Below are positions 47,394 through 58,100 of a stretch of DNA of 64,000 nt, one piece after another. A model generated the notes under the pieces. It did not search any database, was not told where the DNA came from, and worked only from the letters and a program-made list of their open reading frames with translations. The stretch's first letter is position 1, and each line of letters starts with the position of its first letter. A program made the position numbers and the translations under genes. The stretch lies in contig NZ_CP107905.1 of the NCBI RefSeq assembly GCF_036014015.1, positions 7,874,001 to 7,938,000 on the forward strand, read 5' to 3'. The DNA comes from Streptomyces sp. NBC_00457 (GTDB lineage Bacteria; Actinomycetota; Actinomycetes; Streptomycetales; Streptomycetaceae).

Positions 47394-48134
47394 ATGGCTC
47401 GCAATGTGGTGATCAGTGGTGGCGGTACGGGGATCGGGCTCGCGGCGGCGCGGCTCTTCGCCGGTGATGGGGACCAGGTGCTGCTCCTCGGGCGGCGGGC
47501 CGAGGCGCTGGCGGACGCCGGGGTGCCCGGTGCGCTGACCTGTGCCGCGGATCTCAGCGATCCGCGTGAGGTGCGCGGCGTCGCGGACTTCGTGGCGCGG
47601 GAGTTGGGGACGGTGGACGTGCTGATCCACAGTGCCGGGGGAAGCGGGATGCTGGAGACGCCGGCGGAGAGCGACGACCCCCTCGATGCCGTCGCCCACA
47701 ACTGGACCGTCAACTTCCGGCTCAATACGCTGACCGCCGTGCTGCTCACCGAGGCGCTGAAGGAGCGGCTCGCCGAGCCCGGTGGGCGGGTGCTGTTCCT
47801 CAGCTCCATCGCCGCGTTCCGGGGGTCGGGAAGCGGGGCGTACGGCGCCGCCAAGGCCGCGCTGCATCCGTACGCCCATGAGCTGGCCCGGCAGTTGGGG
47901 CCGCGGGCGATCACCGTGAACGTGGTCGCGCCGGGGTATGTCGAGGACACCGGGTTCTTCGGGGACACGATGGACGCGGCACGGCGGGAACGGCTCATCG
48001 GGGAGACCTCGACCGGGCGGGCCGGGACGCCCGGCGACATCGCCGCGACCCTGCACTTCCTCGCCTCCCACGCGGCCGGGCACATCACCTCCCAGGTGAT
48101 CCAGGTCAACGGCGGCGCCGAGCGCGGGCACTGA
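47394..48134 (+). CDS. Short-chain dehydrogenase/reductase (SDR)
   Basis: A 246-residue classical SDR. The NAD(P)-binding motif is VVISGGGTGIGLAAARLF, followed by LIHSAGG (usual NAG region), the catalytic serine in VLFLSSIAAFRGSG, and YGAAKAALHPYAHEL with the YxxxK dyad. C-terminal: NVVAPGYVEDTGFF and SHAAGHITSQVIQVNGG. The latter is the usual end of the fabG-like family. Substrate unknown. Ends three bases from the convergent mechanosensitive channel gene. Confidence 0.92.
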   Translation: MARNVVISGGGTGIGLAAARLFAGDGDQVLLLGRRAEALADAGVPGALTCAADLSDPREVRGVADFVARELGTVDVLIHSAGGSGMLETPAESDDPLDAVAHNWTVNFRLNTLTAVLLTEALKERLAEPGGRVLFLSSIAAFRGSGSGAYGAAKAALHPYAHELARQLGPRAITVNVVAPGYVEDTGFFGDTMDAARRERLIGETSTGRAGTPGDIAATLHFLASHAAGHITSQVIQVNGGAERGH

Positions 48135-48137
48135 CGG

Positions 48138-49253
48138 TCAGCGGTCTCCGGAGCGCGGCGTGTCATGGACGCGGCGGGGGCCGGAGCCGTCGCGGAACGC
48201 CCGGCCGTCGACGTGGCCGGGCGGCACCACCGCGTCCGCCGTGTTGACGCGGGGCAGCGCGTACGGGTGGTGTGCGGCGAGCCAGCGGATCATCCGCTCG
48301 CGCACGGTGACCCGTACCGTCCATATGTCGTCCGCGTCCTTGGCCGTCACCAGCGCCCGTACCTCCATGGTGCTCGTGGTGGCGTCCGTGACGTCCAGGC
48401 CGTAGTGGCGGCCGTCCCACGCCGGGCACTCGCGCAGGATGTCGCGCAGCTGCTCACGCATCGCCTCCACCGGGGCCGAGTGGTCGAGCTGCCAGTAGAC
48501 GATGCCGGTCATCTGGGCGCCGCCGCGCGACCAGTTCTCGAAGGGCTTGGAGGTGAAATACGACACCGGCATGGTGATCCGGCGCTCGTCCCAGGTCCGT
48601 ACGGTCAGGAACGTCAGGGTGATCTCCTCGACCGTGCCCCACTCGCCGTCCACGACGACCGTGTCGCCTATGCGCACCATGTCGCCGAACGCGATCTGGA
48701 ACCCCGCGAACATGTTGCCCAGCGTCGACTGCGCGGCGACACCGGCGACGATGCCGAGGATGCCCGCCGACGCCAGCAGCGAGGCGCCGGCCGCGCGCAT
48801 CGCCGGGAACGTCAGCAGCATCGCGGCGACGGACACCACGCCGACGATCGCCGCCACCACGCGCATGATCAGCGTCACCTGGGTACGGACCCGCCGGACC
48901 CGGGCCGGGTCGCGGTGGGCGCGCGCATAGTGGCTGTACGACGCCTCGACGACGGCCGCGGCGATCCCGACCATCAGCCAGGCGGTGGCCCCGATCAGCA
49001 CCAGCGTCAGCACCCGGCCGATGCCGACCTCGTACCCCTCCAGCAGCTTCGCCTCGTCGTACGACCCTCTGAGCACCGCCGCGCACAGCACGACCTGGTA
49101 GGGAATCCGGGCGCGGCGCAGCAGGCCCCACAGCGGGGTCTCGCTGTGCCGTTCGTCGGCCTTGCGCAGCAGTACGTCGGTGGCCCAGCCGATGAGCAGC
49201 GGCAGCACGATCGAGCCGCCGATGACGATCAGCGGGCGGAGTATGTTCTCCAT
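48138..49253 (-). CDS. MscS-family mechanosensitive ion channel
   Basis: A 371-residue membrane protein. Four to five membrane segments (for example PLIVIGGSIVLPLLIGWATDVLL, VLTLVLIGATAWLMVGIAAAVVEA, VVAAIVGVVSVAAMLLTF) precede the MscS pore helix region AGASLLASAGILGIVAGVAAQSTLGNMFAGFQIAFGDMVRIGDTVVVDGEWGTVEEI. A beta domain (TFLTVRTWDERRITMPVSYF) and an alpha/beta C-terminal domain follow. It protects cells against osmotic downshock. ATG 49253 is immediately preceded by GGAGG, unusually close, but no alternative codon fits. Confidence 0.92.
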   Translation of the reverse strand: MENILRPLIVIGGSIVLPLLIGWATDVLLRKADERHSETPLWGLLRRARIPYQVVLCAAVLRGSYDEAKLLEGYEVGIGRVLTLVLIGATAWLMVGIAAAVVEASYSHYARAHRDPARVRRVRTQVTLIMRVVAAIVGVVSVAAMLLTFPAMRAAGASLLASAGILGIVAGVAAQSTLGNMFAGFQIAFGDMVRIGDTVVVDGEWGTVEEITLTFLTVRTWDERRITMPVSYFTSKPFENWSRGGAQMTGIVYWQLDHSAPVEAMREQLRDILRECPAWDGRHYGLDVTDATTSTMEVRALVTAKDADDIWTVRVTVRERMIRWLAAHHPYALPRVNTADAVVPPGHVDGRAFRDGSGPRRVHDTPRSGDR

Positions 49254-49368
49254 CCTCCGAACCGTAACCGCCGACCCGGGGGCGTGAACATGCCGCCCCC
49301 CGGTGCGCGACGGGTACCCCGCGGCCGGTGTCGCGAACGTTGTCGTATCCGGCTGGCACCATGGCCTC

Positions 49369-49944
49369 ATGAACATCGTGCTCTTTCACTCGACCTTCGG
49401 CCTCAGGCCCGCGGCGCGCGCGGCGGCGGACCGGCTGCGCGGCGCCGGACACGAGGTGTGGACGCCGGACCTCTTCGAGGGGCGGACGTTCGAGACGGTC
49501 GAGGAGGGCATGACCTTCAACGACGGGATCGGCAAGGACGAGCTGCTGAAGCGTGCCGTGCTGGCCGCGGCGCCCTATTCCGAGCGGGGGTTGGTGTACG
49601 CCGGGTTCTCGCTCGGTGCGTCCATCGCGCAGACCCTCGCGCTGGGCGACGAGAAGGCGCGCGGGCTGCTGCTTCTGCACGGCACGTCGGACCTCGCGCC
49701 GAACGTCTCGGTGGACGGTCTGCCGGTGCAGCTGCATGTCGCCGAGCCGGACCCGTTCGAGACCGACGACTGGCTGAGCGCGTGGTATCTGCAGATGGGC
49801 AGAGCGGGTGCGGACGTGGAGATCTACCGGTACGCCGGAGCCGGGCATCTCTATACCGACCCCGGGCTGCCGGACTACGACGAGGAGGCTGCCGAGGCCA
49901 CCTGGCGGGTGGCGCTCGGCTTCCTCGACGGTTTGGACGCGTAA
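49369..49944 (+). CDS. Dienelactone hydrolase-family protein
   Basis: A 191-residue alpha/beta hydrolase. It begins NIVLFHSTFGLRPAARAAADRL, has the nucleophile elbow GLVYAGFSLGASIAQTLAL (Ser in G-F-S-L-G), the acid in VAEPDPFETDDW, and the histidine in YRYAGAGHLYTDPGLPDYDEEAA. The family converts dienelactones or related esters; DLH relatives normally have Cys at the nucleophile position, whereas this has Ser. The ATG at 49369 follows six bases after CACCAT (49357-49362), a weak -10-like box. Confidence 0.88.
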   Translation: MNIVLFHSTFGLRPAARAAADRLRGAGHEVWTPDLFEGRTFETVEEGMTFNDGIGKDELLKRAVLAAAPYSERGLVYAGFSLGASIAQTLALGDEKARGLLLLHGTSDLAPNVSVDGLPVQLHVAEPDPFETDDWLSAWYLQMGRAGADVEIYRYAGAGHLYTDPGLPDYDEEAAEATWRVALGFLDGLDA

Positions 49945-49994
49945 GCGCTCCGCTGGGGGGTGCCGCGATGGGGCGATCGTTGTCTGCGGCGCCG

Positions 49995-50040
49995 TCGTGG
50001 CTTGTCGCGCAGTTCCCCGCGCCCCTTTGGGGCGCGGCTG
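49995..50040 (+). repeat. Dispersed Streptomyces intergenic repeat with hairpin
   Basis: GGCTTGTCGCGCAGTTCCCC followed by GCGCCCCTTTGGGGCGCGGCTG matches the short intergenic element I know from many Streptomyces genomes. CCGCGCCCC (50017-50025) and GGGGCGCGG (50029-50037) form a perfect 9-bp hairpin between the convergent dienelactone hydrolase and PhoD genes, so it may act as a terminator. Confidence 0.75.
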
Positions 50041-50049
50041 CACCGGTCG

Positions 50050-51711
50050 TTATACCGGGTCGTAGGTTCGTTCGACCTTCTGCGTGCCGTTGCGTGTGCG
50101 GTAGGAGCGGGACCAGGCGGCGGTTGCGTTCTGCTTTGTTTTGTCGGAGAGGACGTAGTAATCCATCTGCGCGCGGGCGGCGGTGATGTCCAGGACGCCG
50201 TAGCCGTGGCGGTCGGTGTCGACCCAGTGGACGTGTCGGTTGGCGGCGCGGATGATCGGGGAGGCGATCGCGGAGATCGTGCCCTCGGGTGCCTTGACGA
50301 TGTCGTCCAGGTTGTCCGACGTGACCGAGGTGACCACGAACTCCGTGGCGGCCGAGGCGGACAGCGGGTAGGTCCCGGCGTTCACCGGCACATCGTTGGC
50401 CCACGCCATGTGGATGTCGCCGGTGAGGAAGACGGTGTTGCGTATCGCGTTGGACCGCAGATGGGCGAGGATTTCGCGGCGGTCGTCCGTGTAGCCGTCC
50501 CACTGGTCGGTGTTGAGGGCGAGGCCCTCCTGCGGCAGGCCCAGCAGCTTGGCGAGGGGCTTGAGGAGTTCCGCGGAGAGCGAGCCGATGGCGAACGGCG
50601 AGATCATCACCGAGTTGCCGACCAGCCGCCAGGTGGTGTCGGAGGACTTCAGGCCCGCCTTCAGCCAGTCGAGTTGGGCGCGGCCGGTGAGCGTGCGGTC
50701 GGGGTCGTCGACCTCGCCGTTGCCCACGGCGACCTGCTGCGAGCGGAAGGAGCGCAGGTCGAGCAGGGAGAGGTCGACGAGCTTGCCGAAGCGGAGTCGG
50801 CGGTAGGTGGTGCCGGCGATCGCCGGACGGACCGGCATCCACTCGAAGTACGCCTGCTTGGCGGCTGCTTGACGGGCGGCCCAGGTGCCCTCGGCGCCCT
50901 CGGTGTGGTTCTCGGCGCCGCCCGCCCAGCCGTCGTTGGCCATCTCGTGGTCGTCCCAGATCGCGACGACCGGAGCCGCCGCGTGCAGGGCCTGGAGGTC
51001 GGCGTCGGTCTTGTACTTCCCGTGCCGGGCGCGGTAGTCGGCGAGCGTGAGGATCTCGTGGGCGGGCTCGGTCTGCCGTACGACGGTGCCGCGTGTGCCG
51101 TACTCGCCGGTGCCGTACTCGTAGATGTAGTCGCCGAGGTGCAGCCAGGCGTCCAGGTCGCCGCGGGCGGCGAGATGGCGGTACGAGGCGAAGTAGCCGG
51201 CCTCCCAGTTGGCGCAGGAGACCACGCCGAAGCGGAGATTGGGGACGGCCGCGTCCGCCGCCGGCGCGGTGCGGGTGCGCGCCACCGGGGAGTCCGTGCC
51301 GCCCGCCGAGAAGCGGAACCAGTAGTCGGTCGCGGGCGCGAGGCCCCGGATGTCCGCCTTGACCGTGTGGTCGGAGGCGGCGGCCGCGGTCGTCGACCCT
51401 TTGGCGACGACGTTCATGAACGCCTTGTCGGTGGCGACGGTCCAGCTCACCTCGGTGTCCGGGCCGAGCCCGGAGCCGGGCACCGCCGCCGCGGTGGGCG
51501 TCACCCGGGTCCACAGCAGGACACCGTCGGGGAGCGGATCGCCGGAGGCGACACCGTGCAGGAACGCGGGGGCCTCGTCGGCGGCTCGCGCGGGGAGTGC
51601 GGCGGCGAGCGGGCCGCCCAGGACAGCAGTGGCCGCCGCGGCCTTGACGACCGTACGGCGGCGCGGTGCAAGCGGGTTGGGGCTCTGTGAAGTTCTGTAT
51701 CGACTGGTCAC
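50050..51711 (-). CDS. phoD: PhoD-family alkaline phosphatase/phosphodiesterase, Tat-exported
   Basis: A 553-residue secreted enzyme. The signal peptide has a twin-arginine motif ([31 protein letters not shown]). An N-terminal PhoD domain ([18 protein letters not shown], about 75-130) precedes the calcineurin-like metal domain: [61 protein letters not shown] and [15 protein letters not shown]. PhoD enzymes use Fe and Ca to release phosphate from organic esters outside the cell. GTG start 51711; no clear ribosome binding site, but TAACCT lies eight bases before it. Confidence 0.93.
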   Translation of the reverse strand: MTSRYRTSQSPNPLAPRRRTVVKAAAATAVLGGPLAAALPARAADEAPAFLHGVASGDPLPDGVLLWTRVTPTAAAVPGSGLGPDTEVSWTVATDKAFMNVVAKGSTTAAAASDHTVKADIRGLAPATDYWFRFSAGGTDSPVARTRTAPAADAAVPNLRFGVVSCANWEAGYFASYRHLAARGDLDAWLHLGDYIYEYGTGEYGTRGTVVRQTEPAHEILTLADYRARHGKYKTDADLQALHAAAPVVAIWDDHEMANDGWAGGAENHTEGAEGTWAARQAAAKQAYFEWMPVRPAIAGTTYRRLRFGKLVDLSLLDLRSFRSQQVAVGNGEVDDPDRTLTGRAQLDWLKAGLKSSDTTWRLVGNSVMISPFAIGSLSAELLKPLAKLLGLPQEGLALNTDQWDGYTDDRREILAHLRSNAIRNTVFLTGDIHMAWANDVPVNAGTYPLSASAATEFVVTSVTSDNLDDIVKAPEGTISAIASPIIRAANRHVHWVDTDRHGYGVLDITAARAQMDYYVLSDKTKQNATAAWSRSYRTRNGTQKVERTYDPV

Positions 51712-51741
51712 GAGCGATCAGGTTACTGATCGGTATGAACG

Positions 51742-51775
51742 AGAGCGGGCGAACTCGTAAAAGTTCGCCCGCTCT
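51742..51775 (-). terminator. Perfect 13-bp stem-loop after the DsbA-like gene
   Basis: AGAGCGGGCGAAC (51742-51754) and GTTCGCCCGCTCT (51763-51775) are exactly complementary around 8 bases, 30 bases past the DsbA-like stop codon and just before phoD. Confidence 0.75.
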
Positions 51776-51805
51776 TCGGCTGGGGGTCGATCAGGACCGT
51801 GAGCG

Positions 51806-52645
51806 TCAGGCCTTGAGGGCGCCGTCCACCAGCGAGGTGAAGTCGGCCACCGTCATAGGGGGGTTGCCGTCGGCCGTGGTGAGCATCTTGCCGTTCATGA
51901 CGAAGCTCGGGGTGCCGGTCACCTTGTCCTTGTTGGTGTCGAAGGTCTTCGACATGGCCAGCGCCCACTCGTCGTACGTGCCGTTCTTCACGGCGTTCTG
52001 GAACTTGGTGTTGTTCTTCAGGGCGTCGACGCTGTCGCCGATCTCGATCAGATAGTCGTCGTTCTTGAACTTGTCGTCGCTCTCCTCCGGGTGCCACTTG
52101 GCGGAGTAGAGCGCCTTCTTGTAGTCGAGGAACGCCTCCGGGCTCACATTCAGCGCGGCACCCAGGGCGCTCATCGCGTTCTTGGAGCCCTCGCCCTGGC
52201 TGCCGATCTTGCCGTCGCCCAGGGAGTCGCCGTCGAGGAAGGTACCGCCGACGAACTGGATCTTGTACTTGCCGTCCTCGACGTCCTTCTCCACGGTCGA
52301 GCCGACCGTCTGCTCGAACTGGGCGCAGACCGGGCAGCGCGGGTCCTCGTACACCTTGAGGGTCTTCTTCGCGCTGCTCTTGCCGATTACGACGGTGGTG
52401 CCGTCGGTGCCCGTGGTGTTGGCCGGGGCGACGACCTTGTCGTCCTTCAGGGCCTCCCAGTGGCTGGGCTTGTTGCCCTGCACCACCGCGTAGCTGATGC
52501 CGCCGGCTATCGCGAGGACGCCGACGATCGAACCGGCCACGATGGCCTGGCGCTTGACCTTGGCGCGCCTGGCCTGCCGCTCGCGCTCCTGGCGCAGTCG
52601 CTCGCGGGCGGCGGTCTTCGCGGCCTTGCTGTTCCGCTTGCTCAT
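51806..52645 (-). CDS. Membrane-anchored DsbA-like thiol-disulfide protein
   Basis: A 279-residue protein. The N-terminus is strongly basic (RERLRQERERQARRAKVKRQ), then one membrane segment (AIVAGSIVGVLAIAGGISYAVV, about residues 34-55). The outer domain is a DsbA/thioredoxin fold with the active site YEDPRCPVCAQFEQ (CPVC) and, near the end, a cis-proline region GTPSFVMNGK. It probably forms or isomerises disulfides in exported proteins. ATG 52645 follows TGGAGAACCCC. The membrane protein gene upstream is on the same strand, about 110 bases away. Confidence 0.93.
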   Translation of the reverse strand: MSKRNSKAAKTAARERLRQERERQARRAKVKRQAIVAGSIVGVLAIAGGISYAVVQGNKPSHWEALKDDKVVAPANTTGTDGTTVVIGKSSAKKTLKVYEDPRCPVCAQFEQTVGSTVEKDVEDGKYKIQFVGGTFLDGDSLGDGKIGSQGEGSKNAMSALGAALNVSPEAFLDYKKALYSAKWHPEESDDKFKNDDYLIEIGDSVDALKNNTKFQNAVKNGTYDEWALAMSKTFDTNKDKVTGTPSFVMNGKMLTTADGNPPMTVADFTSLVDGALKA

Positions 52646-52758
52646 GGGGTTCTCCAGTGGGACGCGCACCTGTTGTGCGCGGGATACGTATGGGGGGACT
52701 GCTGGTGCTCGGCTGTTCGCGTGAAGCCTGATGAGGCCTGGTGAGGCCTTATGAGGGT

Positions 52759-53451
52759 TTATGCGAAAGCGGCCGGGCACGGCGGTCCGCGGCGTCCCAG
52801 GGAGTGAACGAGGATCCGGTCGCGGATGACGGCCGGGCGGTGGGCGGAGCGCGGCAGGCGGCGGGGTGACGGGGCCGGGCGTACGGTCACCGCGGCGGCC
52901 GCGAGCAGCAGTGGCCGGAACGAGGTCGCCGCCACCGCGCTCAGCAGCTGGGCCAGGGCCCGCTCGCCGCGGCGCAGATAGGCGGCGGCGAGGAGGCCGA
53001 TGCCGACATGTGCGCCCAGCAGCAGCCAGGCCGCCGTCGGGTCGGCGTGGGCGAGCAGGTCGGCGGCCCGCTCGGGGTCCGTTCCGGTGACCCGGGCCAG
53101 CGGGGTGCCGACACCGGTGCCGTCGCCGCACAGGACGTCGAAGCCGACGGAGCGCAGGGGGCCCGCGACCGGGCCGCCCGCGGCGCCGTAACAGACGTGC
53201 TGGCCGGTGGTGAAGACGGTGTCGGCGGCCAGCTCCAGCGGGATCAGCAGGGCGGCGATCCGCCCGAACCCGCGCTCACGGCCGGCCAGCGCGTAGGCGA
53301 TGACGAACACGCCGACGGCGACCGCGGCCACCGTGTTCAGCGGCAGCGGGACCCGGGACAGCAGCACGTGCGACGCGGTGCTGAGTGTCACGACGAGTGC
53401 CGTGAACAGCGCCGCGCGTACGGCTCTGAGCTGGGTCCCGGATATGTCCAT
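52759..53451 (-). CDS. Small integral membrane protein, unknown function
   Basis: A 230-residue protein with four to five hydrophobic segments (AALFTALVVTLSTASHVLL, LNTVAAVAVGVFVIAYALAG, IAALLIPLELAADTVF, AAWLLLGAHVGIGLLAAAYL, FRPLLLAAAAVTV). Two cysteines lie in outer loops (HVCYGAAGG and FDVLCGDG). The C-terminus is basic (RLPRSAHRPAVIRDRILVHSLGRRG). I do not recognise a family; the position upstream of a DsbA-like gene and the two loop cysteines make a redox or envelope role possible, but this is only context. Confidence 0.75.
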   Translation of the reverse strand: MDISGTQLRAVRAALFTALVVTLSTASHVLLSRVPLPLNTVAAVAVGVFVIAYALAGRERGFGRIAALLIPLELAADTVFTTGQHVCYGAAGGPVAGPLRSVGFDVLCGDGTGVGTPLARVTGTDPERAADLLAHADPTAAWLLLGAHVGIGLLAAAYLRRGERALAQLLSAVAATSFRPLLLAAAAVTVRPAPSPRRLPRSAHRPAVIRDRILVHSLGRRGPPCPAAFA

Positions 53452-53519
53452 AGCGGAGGAGAGTCTGTCACGTCGGCCGGTAAGGGACCCCTAAAGGGTT
53501 CCTGTGAGTGGCCCTTCCG

Positions 53520-54878
53520 TCACAGACCCGGAATCCGGCCGTTGCGGAACAGGTCCAGGAAGATCTGGTGGTCGGCACGCGCGCGTGCGCCGTAGCTGTG
53601 CGCGAAGTCGACCAGCAGGTCCGCGAAGCCGGCGCCGTCGTCGGAGTCCGCCGCGATCGCCGCGTCGATGGCCCGCTCCGTGGAGAACGGCACCAGGGAC
53701 TCGCCGGAGGTGTCGTCCGCCGCCGCGTGCATCGTCGCCGTCGCCCGGCCGAGGTCGGCGACGACCGCCGCGATCTCCTCCGGCTCGTCGATGTCGCCCC
53801 AGTCCAGGTCCACGGCGTACGGCGAGACCTCGGCGACCAGCTGACCGGAGCCGTCCAGCTCGGTCCAGCCCAGCCACGGGTCGGCGTGCGCCTGCAGGGC
53901 CCGCTGGGAGATCACCGTGCGGTGGCCCTCGTGCTGGAAGTAGTCGCGGATCGCCCGGTCGGTGATGTGCCGGGACACGGCCGGGGTCTGGGCCTGCTTG
54001 ATGTAGATCACCACATCGTTCTCCAGGGCGTCGCTGTGGCCCTCCAGAAGGATGTTGTACGACGGCAGACCGGCCGATCCGATGCCGATGCCACGGCGGC
54101 CGACCACGTCCTTCACCCGGTACGAGTCCGGGCGGGCCAGCGAGGTCTCCGGCAGGGTCTCCAGGTAGCCGTCGAAGGCGGCGAGCACCTTGTAGCGCGT
54201 GGCCGCGTCCAGCTCGATGGAGCCGCCGCCCGCCGCGAAGCGGCGCTCGAAGTCACGGATCTCGGTCATCGAGTCGAGCAGGCTGAAGCGGGTCAGCGAG
54301 CGGGCGTCGCGCAGCGCGTCGAGCAGCGGGCCCTGGGCGGTGTCCAGGGTGAACGGCGGGACCTCGTCGCGCTTGGCGCCGGTGGCCAGCGCGTGCACCC
54401 GCTCGCGGTAGGCGGCCGCGTAGATCGTCACCAGCTCGGTGATCTGCTCGTCGCTGAGCGCCTTCGCGTACCCGATGAGGGCGATGGAGGCGGAGAAGCG
54501 CTTGAGGTCCCAGGTGAAGGGGCCGACGTATGCCTCGTCGAAGTCGTTGACGTTGAAGACCAGCCGGCCGTTCGAGTCCATGTACGTGCCGAAGTTCTCG
54601 GCGTGCAGGTCGCCGTGGATCCACACGCGCGAGGTGCGCTCGTCCAGGTACGGGCCGCTCAGTATCCGCCCCCCGCCCCGCCCGGCGTTCTCGGCGTCGA
54701 GGTCGTGGTAGAAGAGGCACGCCGTGCCCCGGTAGAACGCGAACGCCGAGGCCGCCATCTTGCGGAACTTCACGCGGAACGCGGCCGGGTCGGCGGCCAG
54801 GAGCTCGCCGAAGGCGGTGTCGAAGACGGTGAGGATCTCCTCGCCGCGTTGCTCGGCGCTGAGCTGCGGGACCGACAT
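53520..54878 (-). CDS. DUF2252 family protein
   Basis: A 452-residue cytoplasmic protein of the DUF2252 family, thought to be kinase-like (a distant relative of aminoglycoside phosphotransferases). Typical segments: FRVKFRKMAASAFAFYRGTACLFYHDL, VWIHGDLHAENFGTYMDSNGRLVFNVNDFDEAYVGPFTWDLKRF (with the HGDxHxxNFG and NDFDE motifs), VKDVVGRRGIGIGSAGLPSYNILLEG, and AVSRHITDRAIRDYFQHEGHRTVISQRALQAHADPWLG. Activity unproven. ATG 54878 follows CAGGAGGCACCAGGCA. It is divergent from dnaE. Confidence 0.93.
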   Translation of the reverse strand: MSVPQLSAEQRGEEILTVFDTAFGELLAADPAAFRVKFRKMAASAFAFYRGTACLFYHDLDAENAGRGGGRILSGPYLDERTSRVWIHGDLHAENFGTYMDSNGRLVFNVNDFDEAYVGPFTWDLKRFSASIALIGYAKALSDEQITELVTIYAAAYRERVHALATGAKRDEVPPFTLDTAQGPLLDALRDARSLTRFSLLDSMTEIRDFERRFAAGGGSIELDAATRYKVLAAFDGYLETLPETSLARPDSYRVKDVVGRRGIGIGSAGLPSYNILLEGHSDALENDVVIYIKQAQTPAVSRHITDRAIRDYFQHEGHRTVISQRALQAHADPWLGWTELDGSGQLVAEVSPYAVDLDWGDIDEPEEIAAVVADLGRATATMHAAADDTSGESLVPFSTERAIDAAIAADSDDGAGFADLLVDFAHSYGARARADHQIFLDLFRNGRIPGL

Positions 54879-55141
54879 TGCCTGGTGCCTCCTGGTGCGA
54901 GGGTGGTGCGTGACAGGTGGGGCGGCTGTGACGTCCGAATGGACGGCGGCGTCCGTCCCCTTCCAACGCATGAAGGTACGTGGGAGTGCCCGCCCGCCCG
55001 TCACCCGACCACCATCCCCTCATCGAGGCGCTGCGCGCCACAGTGTTCATCTCAAATGTCAGTGCTCAGGCATAGACTTCGACGCTGTCCCCCCAGACTG
55101 TCCGCAGCCTGTCGCCGAGCGTTTTCCTTGGAGGTCACGCC

Positions 55142-58100
55142 GTGTCAAAGCCGCCGTTCACGCACCTGCACGTCCACACCCAGTACTCGCTGCTGGACGG
55201 TGCCGCGCGGCTCAAGGACATGTTCGACGCGTGCAACGAGATGGGCATGACCCATATCGCGATGTCCGACCACGGCAACCTGCACGGGGCGTACGACTTC
55301 TTCCATTCTGCGAAGAAGGCCGGAGTCACTCCGATCATCGGGATCGAGGCCTATGTCGCCCCCGAGTCCCGGCGCAACAAGCGCAAGATCCAGTGGGGCC
55401 AGCCGCACCAGAAGCGCGACGACGTCTCCGGTTCCGGTGGTTACACCCACAAGACGATCTGGGCGGCGAACTCCACCGGCCTGCACAACCTCTTCAAGCT
55501 CTCCTCCGACGCCTACGCCGAGGGCTGGCTGCAGAAGTGGCCGCGGATGGACAAGGAGACCATCTCCCAGTGGTCCGAGGGGCTCATCGCCTCCACCGGC
55601 TGCCCCTCCGGCGAACTGCAGACCCGGCTGCGCCTCGGCCAGTTCGACGAGGCCCTGAAGTCGGCCGCCGAGTACCAGGAGATCTTCGGCAAGGACCGCT
55701 ACTTCCTGGAGCTGATGGACCACGGCATCGAGATCGAACGCCGGGTCCGCGACGGTCTGCTGGAGATCGGCAAGAAGCTCGGCATCCCGCCCCTGGTCAC
55801 CAACGACTCGCACTACACGTACGCGCACGAGGCGACGGCGCACGACGCGCTGCTGTGCATCCAGACCGGCAAGAACCTCTCCGACCCGGACCGCTTCAAG
55901 TTCGACGGCACCGGCTACTACCTGAAGTCCACGGACGAGATGTACGCCATCGACTCCTCGGACGCCTGGCAGGAGGGCTGCGCCAACACCCTCCTGGTGG
56001 CCGAGCAGATCGACACCACCGGCATGTTCGAGGCCAAGAACCTCATGCCGAAATTTGACATCCCCGAGGGCTTCACCGAGGTCACCTGGTTCAAGGAGGA
56101 GGTCCGCCGCGGCATGGAGCGCCGCTTTCCGGGCGGCGTCCCCGAGGACCGGCAGAAGCAGGCCGAGTACGAGATGGACGTCATCATCCAGATGGGGTTC
56201 CCGGGCTACTTCCTCGTCGTCGCCGACTTCATCATGTGGGCCAAGAACCAGGGCATCGCGGTCGGTCCGGGCCGAGGCTCCGCGGCCGGCTCGATCGTCG
56301 CGTACGCCATGGGCATCACCGACCTCGACCCGATCCCGCACGGCCTGATCTTCGAGCGGTTCCTCAACCCCGAGCGCGTCTCCATGCCCGACGTCGACAT
56401 CGACTTCGACGAGCGCAGGCGCGTCGAGGTGATCAGGTACGTGACGGAGAAATACGGCGCCGACAAGGTCGCCATGATCGGCACGTACGGCAAGATCAAG
56501 GCCAAGAACGCCATCAAGGACTCCGCGCGCGTGCTCGGCTACCCGTACGCCATGGGCGACCGGCTCACCAAGGCGATGCCCGCCGACGTCCTCGGCAAGG
56601 GCATCGACCTCAACGGCATCACGGACCCCTCGCACCCGCGCTACAGCGAGGCCGGCGAGATCCGCGCGATGTACGAGAACGAGCCGGACGTGAAGAAGGT
56701 CATCGACACCGCCAAGGGCGTCGAGGGCCTGGTCCGGCAGATGGGTGTGCACGCCGCCGGCGTCATCATGTCCAGCGAGCCCATCGTCGACCACGCGCCG
56801 GTCTGGGTCAGGCACACCGACGGCGTGACCATCACGCAGTGGGACTACCCGCAGTGCGAGTCGCTCGGCCTGCTGAAGATGGACTTCCTCGGCCTGCGCA
56901 ACCTGACGATCATGGACGACGCCATCAAGATGGTGAAGGCCAACAAGGGCATCGACCTCGAGATGCTCTCCCTTTCGCTGGACGACCCCAAGACCTTCGA
57001 ACTGCTCTGCCGCGGTGACACCCTCGGCGTCTTCCAGTTCGACGGCGGCCCGATGCGCTCGCTGCTCCGCCAGATGCAGCCCGACAACTTCGAGGACATC
57101 TCCGCCGTCTCGGCCCTCTACCGGCCGGGCCCGATGGGCATGAACTCGCACATCAACTACGCGGAGCGCAAGAACGGCCGCCAGGAGATCACACCGATCC
57201 ACAAGGAGCTCGAAGAGCCCCTCGAGGAGGTCCTGGCGGTCACCTACGGCCTGATCGTCTACCAGGAGCAGGTGCAGAAGGCCGCTCAGATCATCGCCGG
57301 GTACTCGCTCGGCGAGGCCGACATCCTGCGCCGGGTGATGGGCAAGAAGAAGCCCGACGAGCTGGCGAAGAACTTCGTCCTCTTCCAGGAGGGCGCCCGC
57401 AAGAACGGCTACAGCGACGAGGCGATCCAGGCACTGTGGGACGTGCTGGTCCCCTTCGCCGGCTACGCCTTCAACAAGGCCCACTCCGCCGCGTACGGAC
57501 TCGTCTCGTACTGGACGGCGTACCTGAAGGCGAACTACCCGGCCGAGTACATGGCCGCGCTGCTCACCTCCGTCAAGGACGACAAGGACAAGTCGGCCGT
57601 CTACCTCAACGAATGCCGGCGCATGGGCATCAAGGTGCTCCCGCCGAACGTCAACGAGTCGATGTCCAACTTCGCCGCCCAGGGCGACGACGTGATCCTC
57701 TTCGGCCTCTCGGCCGTCCGCAACGTCGGCACGAACGTGGTGGAGTCGATCATCCGCTCGCGCAAGGAGAAGGGAAAGTACGCCTCCTTCCCCGACTACC
57801 TCGACAAGGTCGAGGCCGTCGTCTGCAACAAGCGCACCACCGAATCGCTGATCAAGGCCGGCGCCTTCGACACCATGGGCCACACCCGCAAGGGGCTGAC
57901 CGCCCAGTTCGAGCCGATGATCGACAACGTGGTGCAGGTCAAACGCAAGGAGGCCGAGGGCCAGTTCGACCTCTTCGGCGGCATGGGCGACGACAGCGCC
58001 GACGAACCCGGCTTCGGCATGGACGTCACCTTCACCGACGAGGAGTGGGACAAGGCCTACCTGCTCGCCCAGGAACGGGAGATGCTCGGCCTGTACGTCT

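Noticed and set aside
55145..57883. 912-residue minus-strand frame opposite dnaE
   Set aside because: Shadow frame: Val/Asp/Gly/His-rich translation, no family motifs, and dnaE is unmistakable on the other strand.
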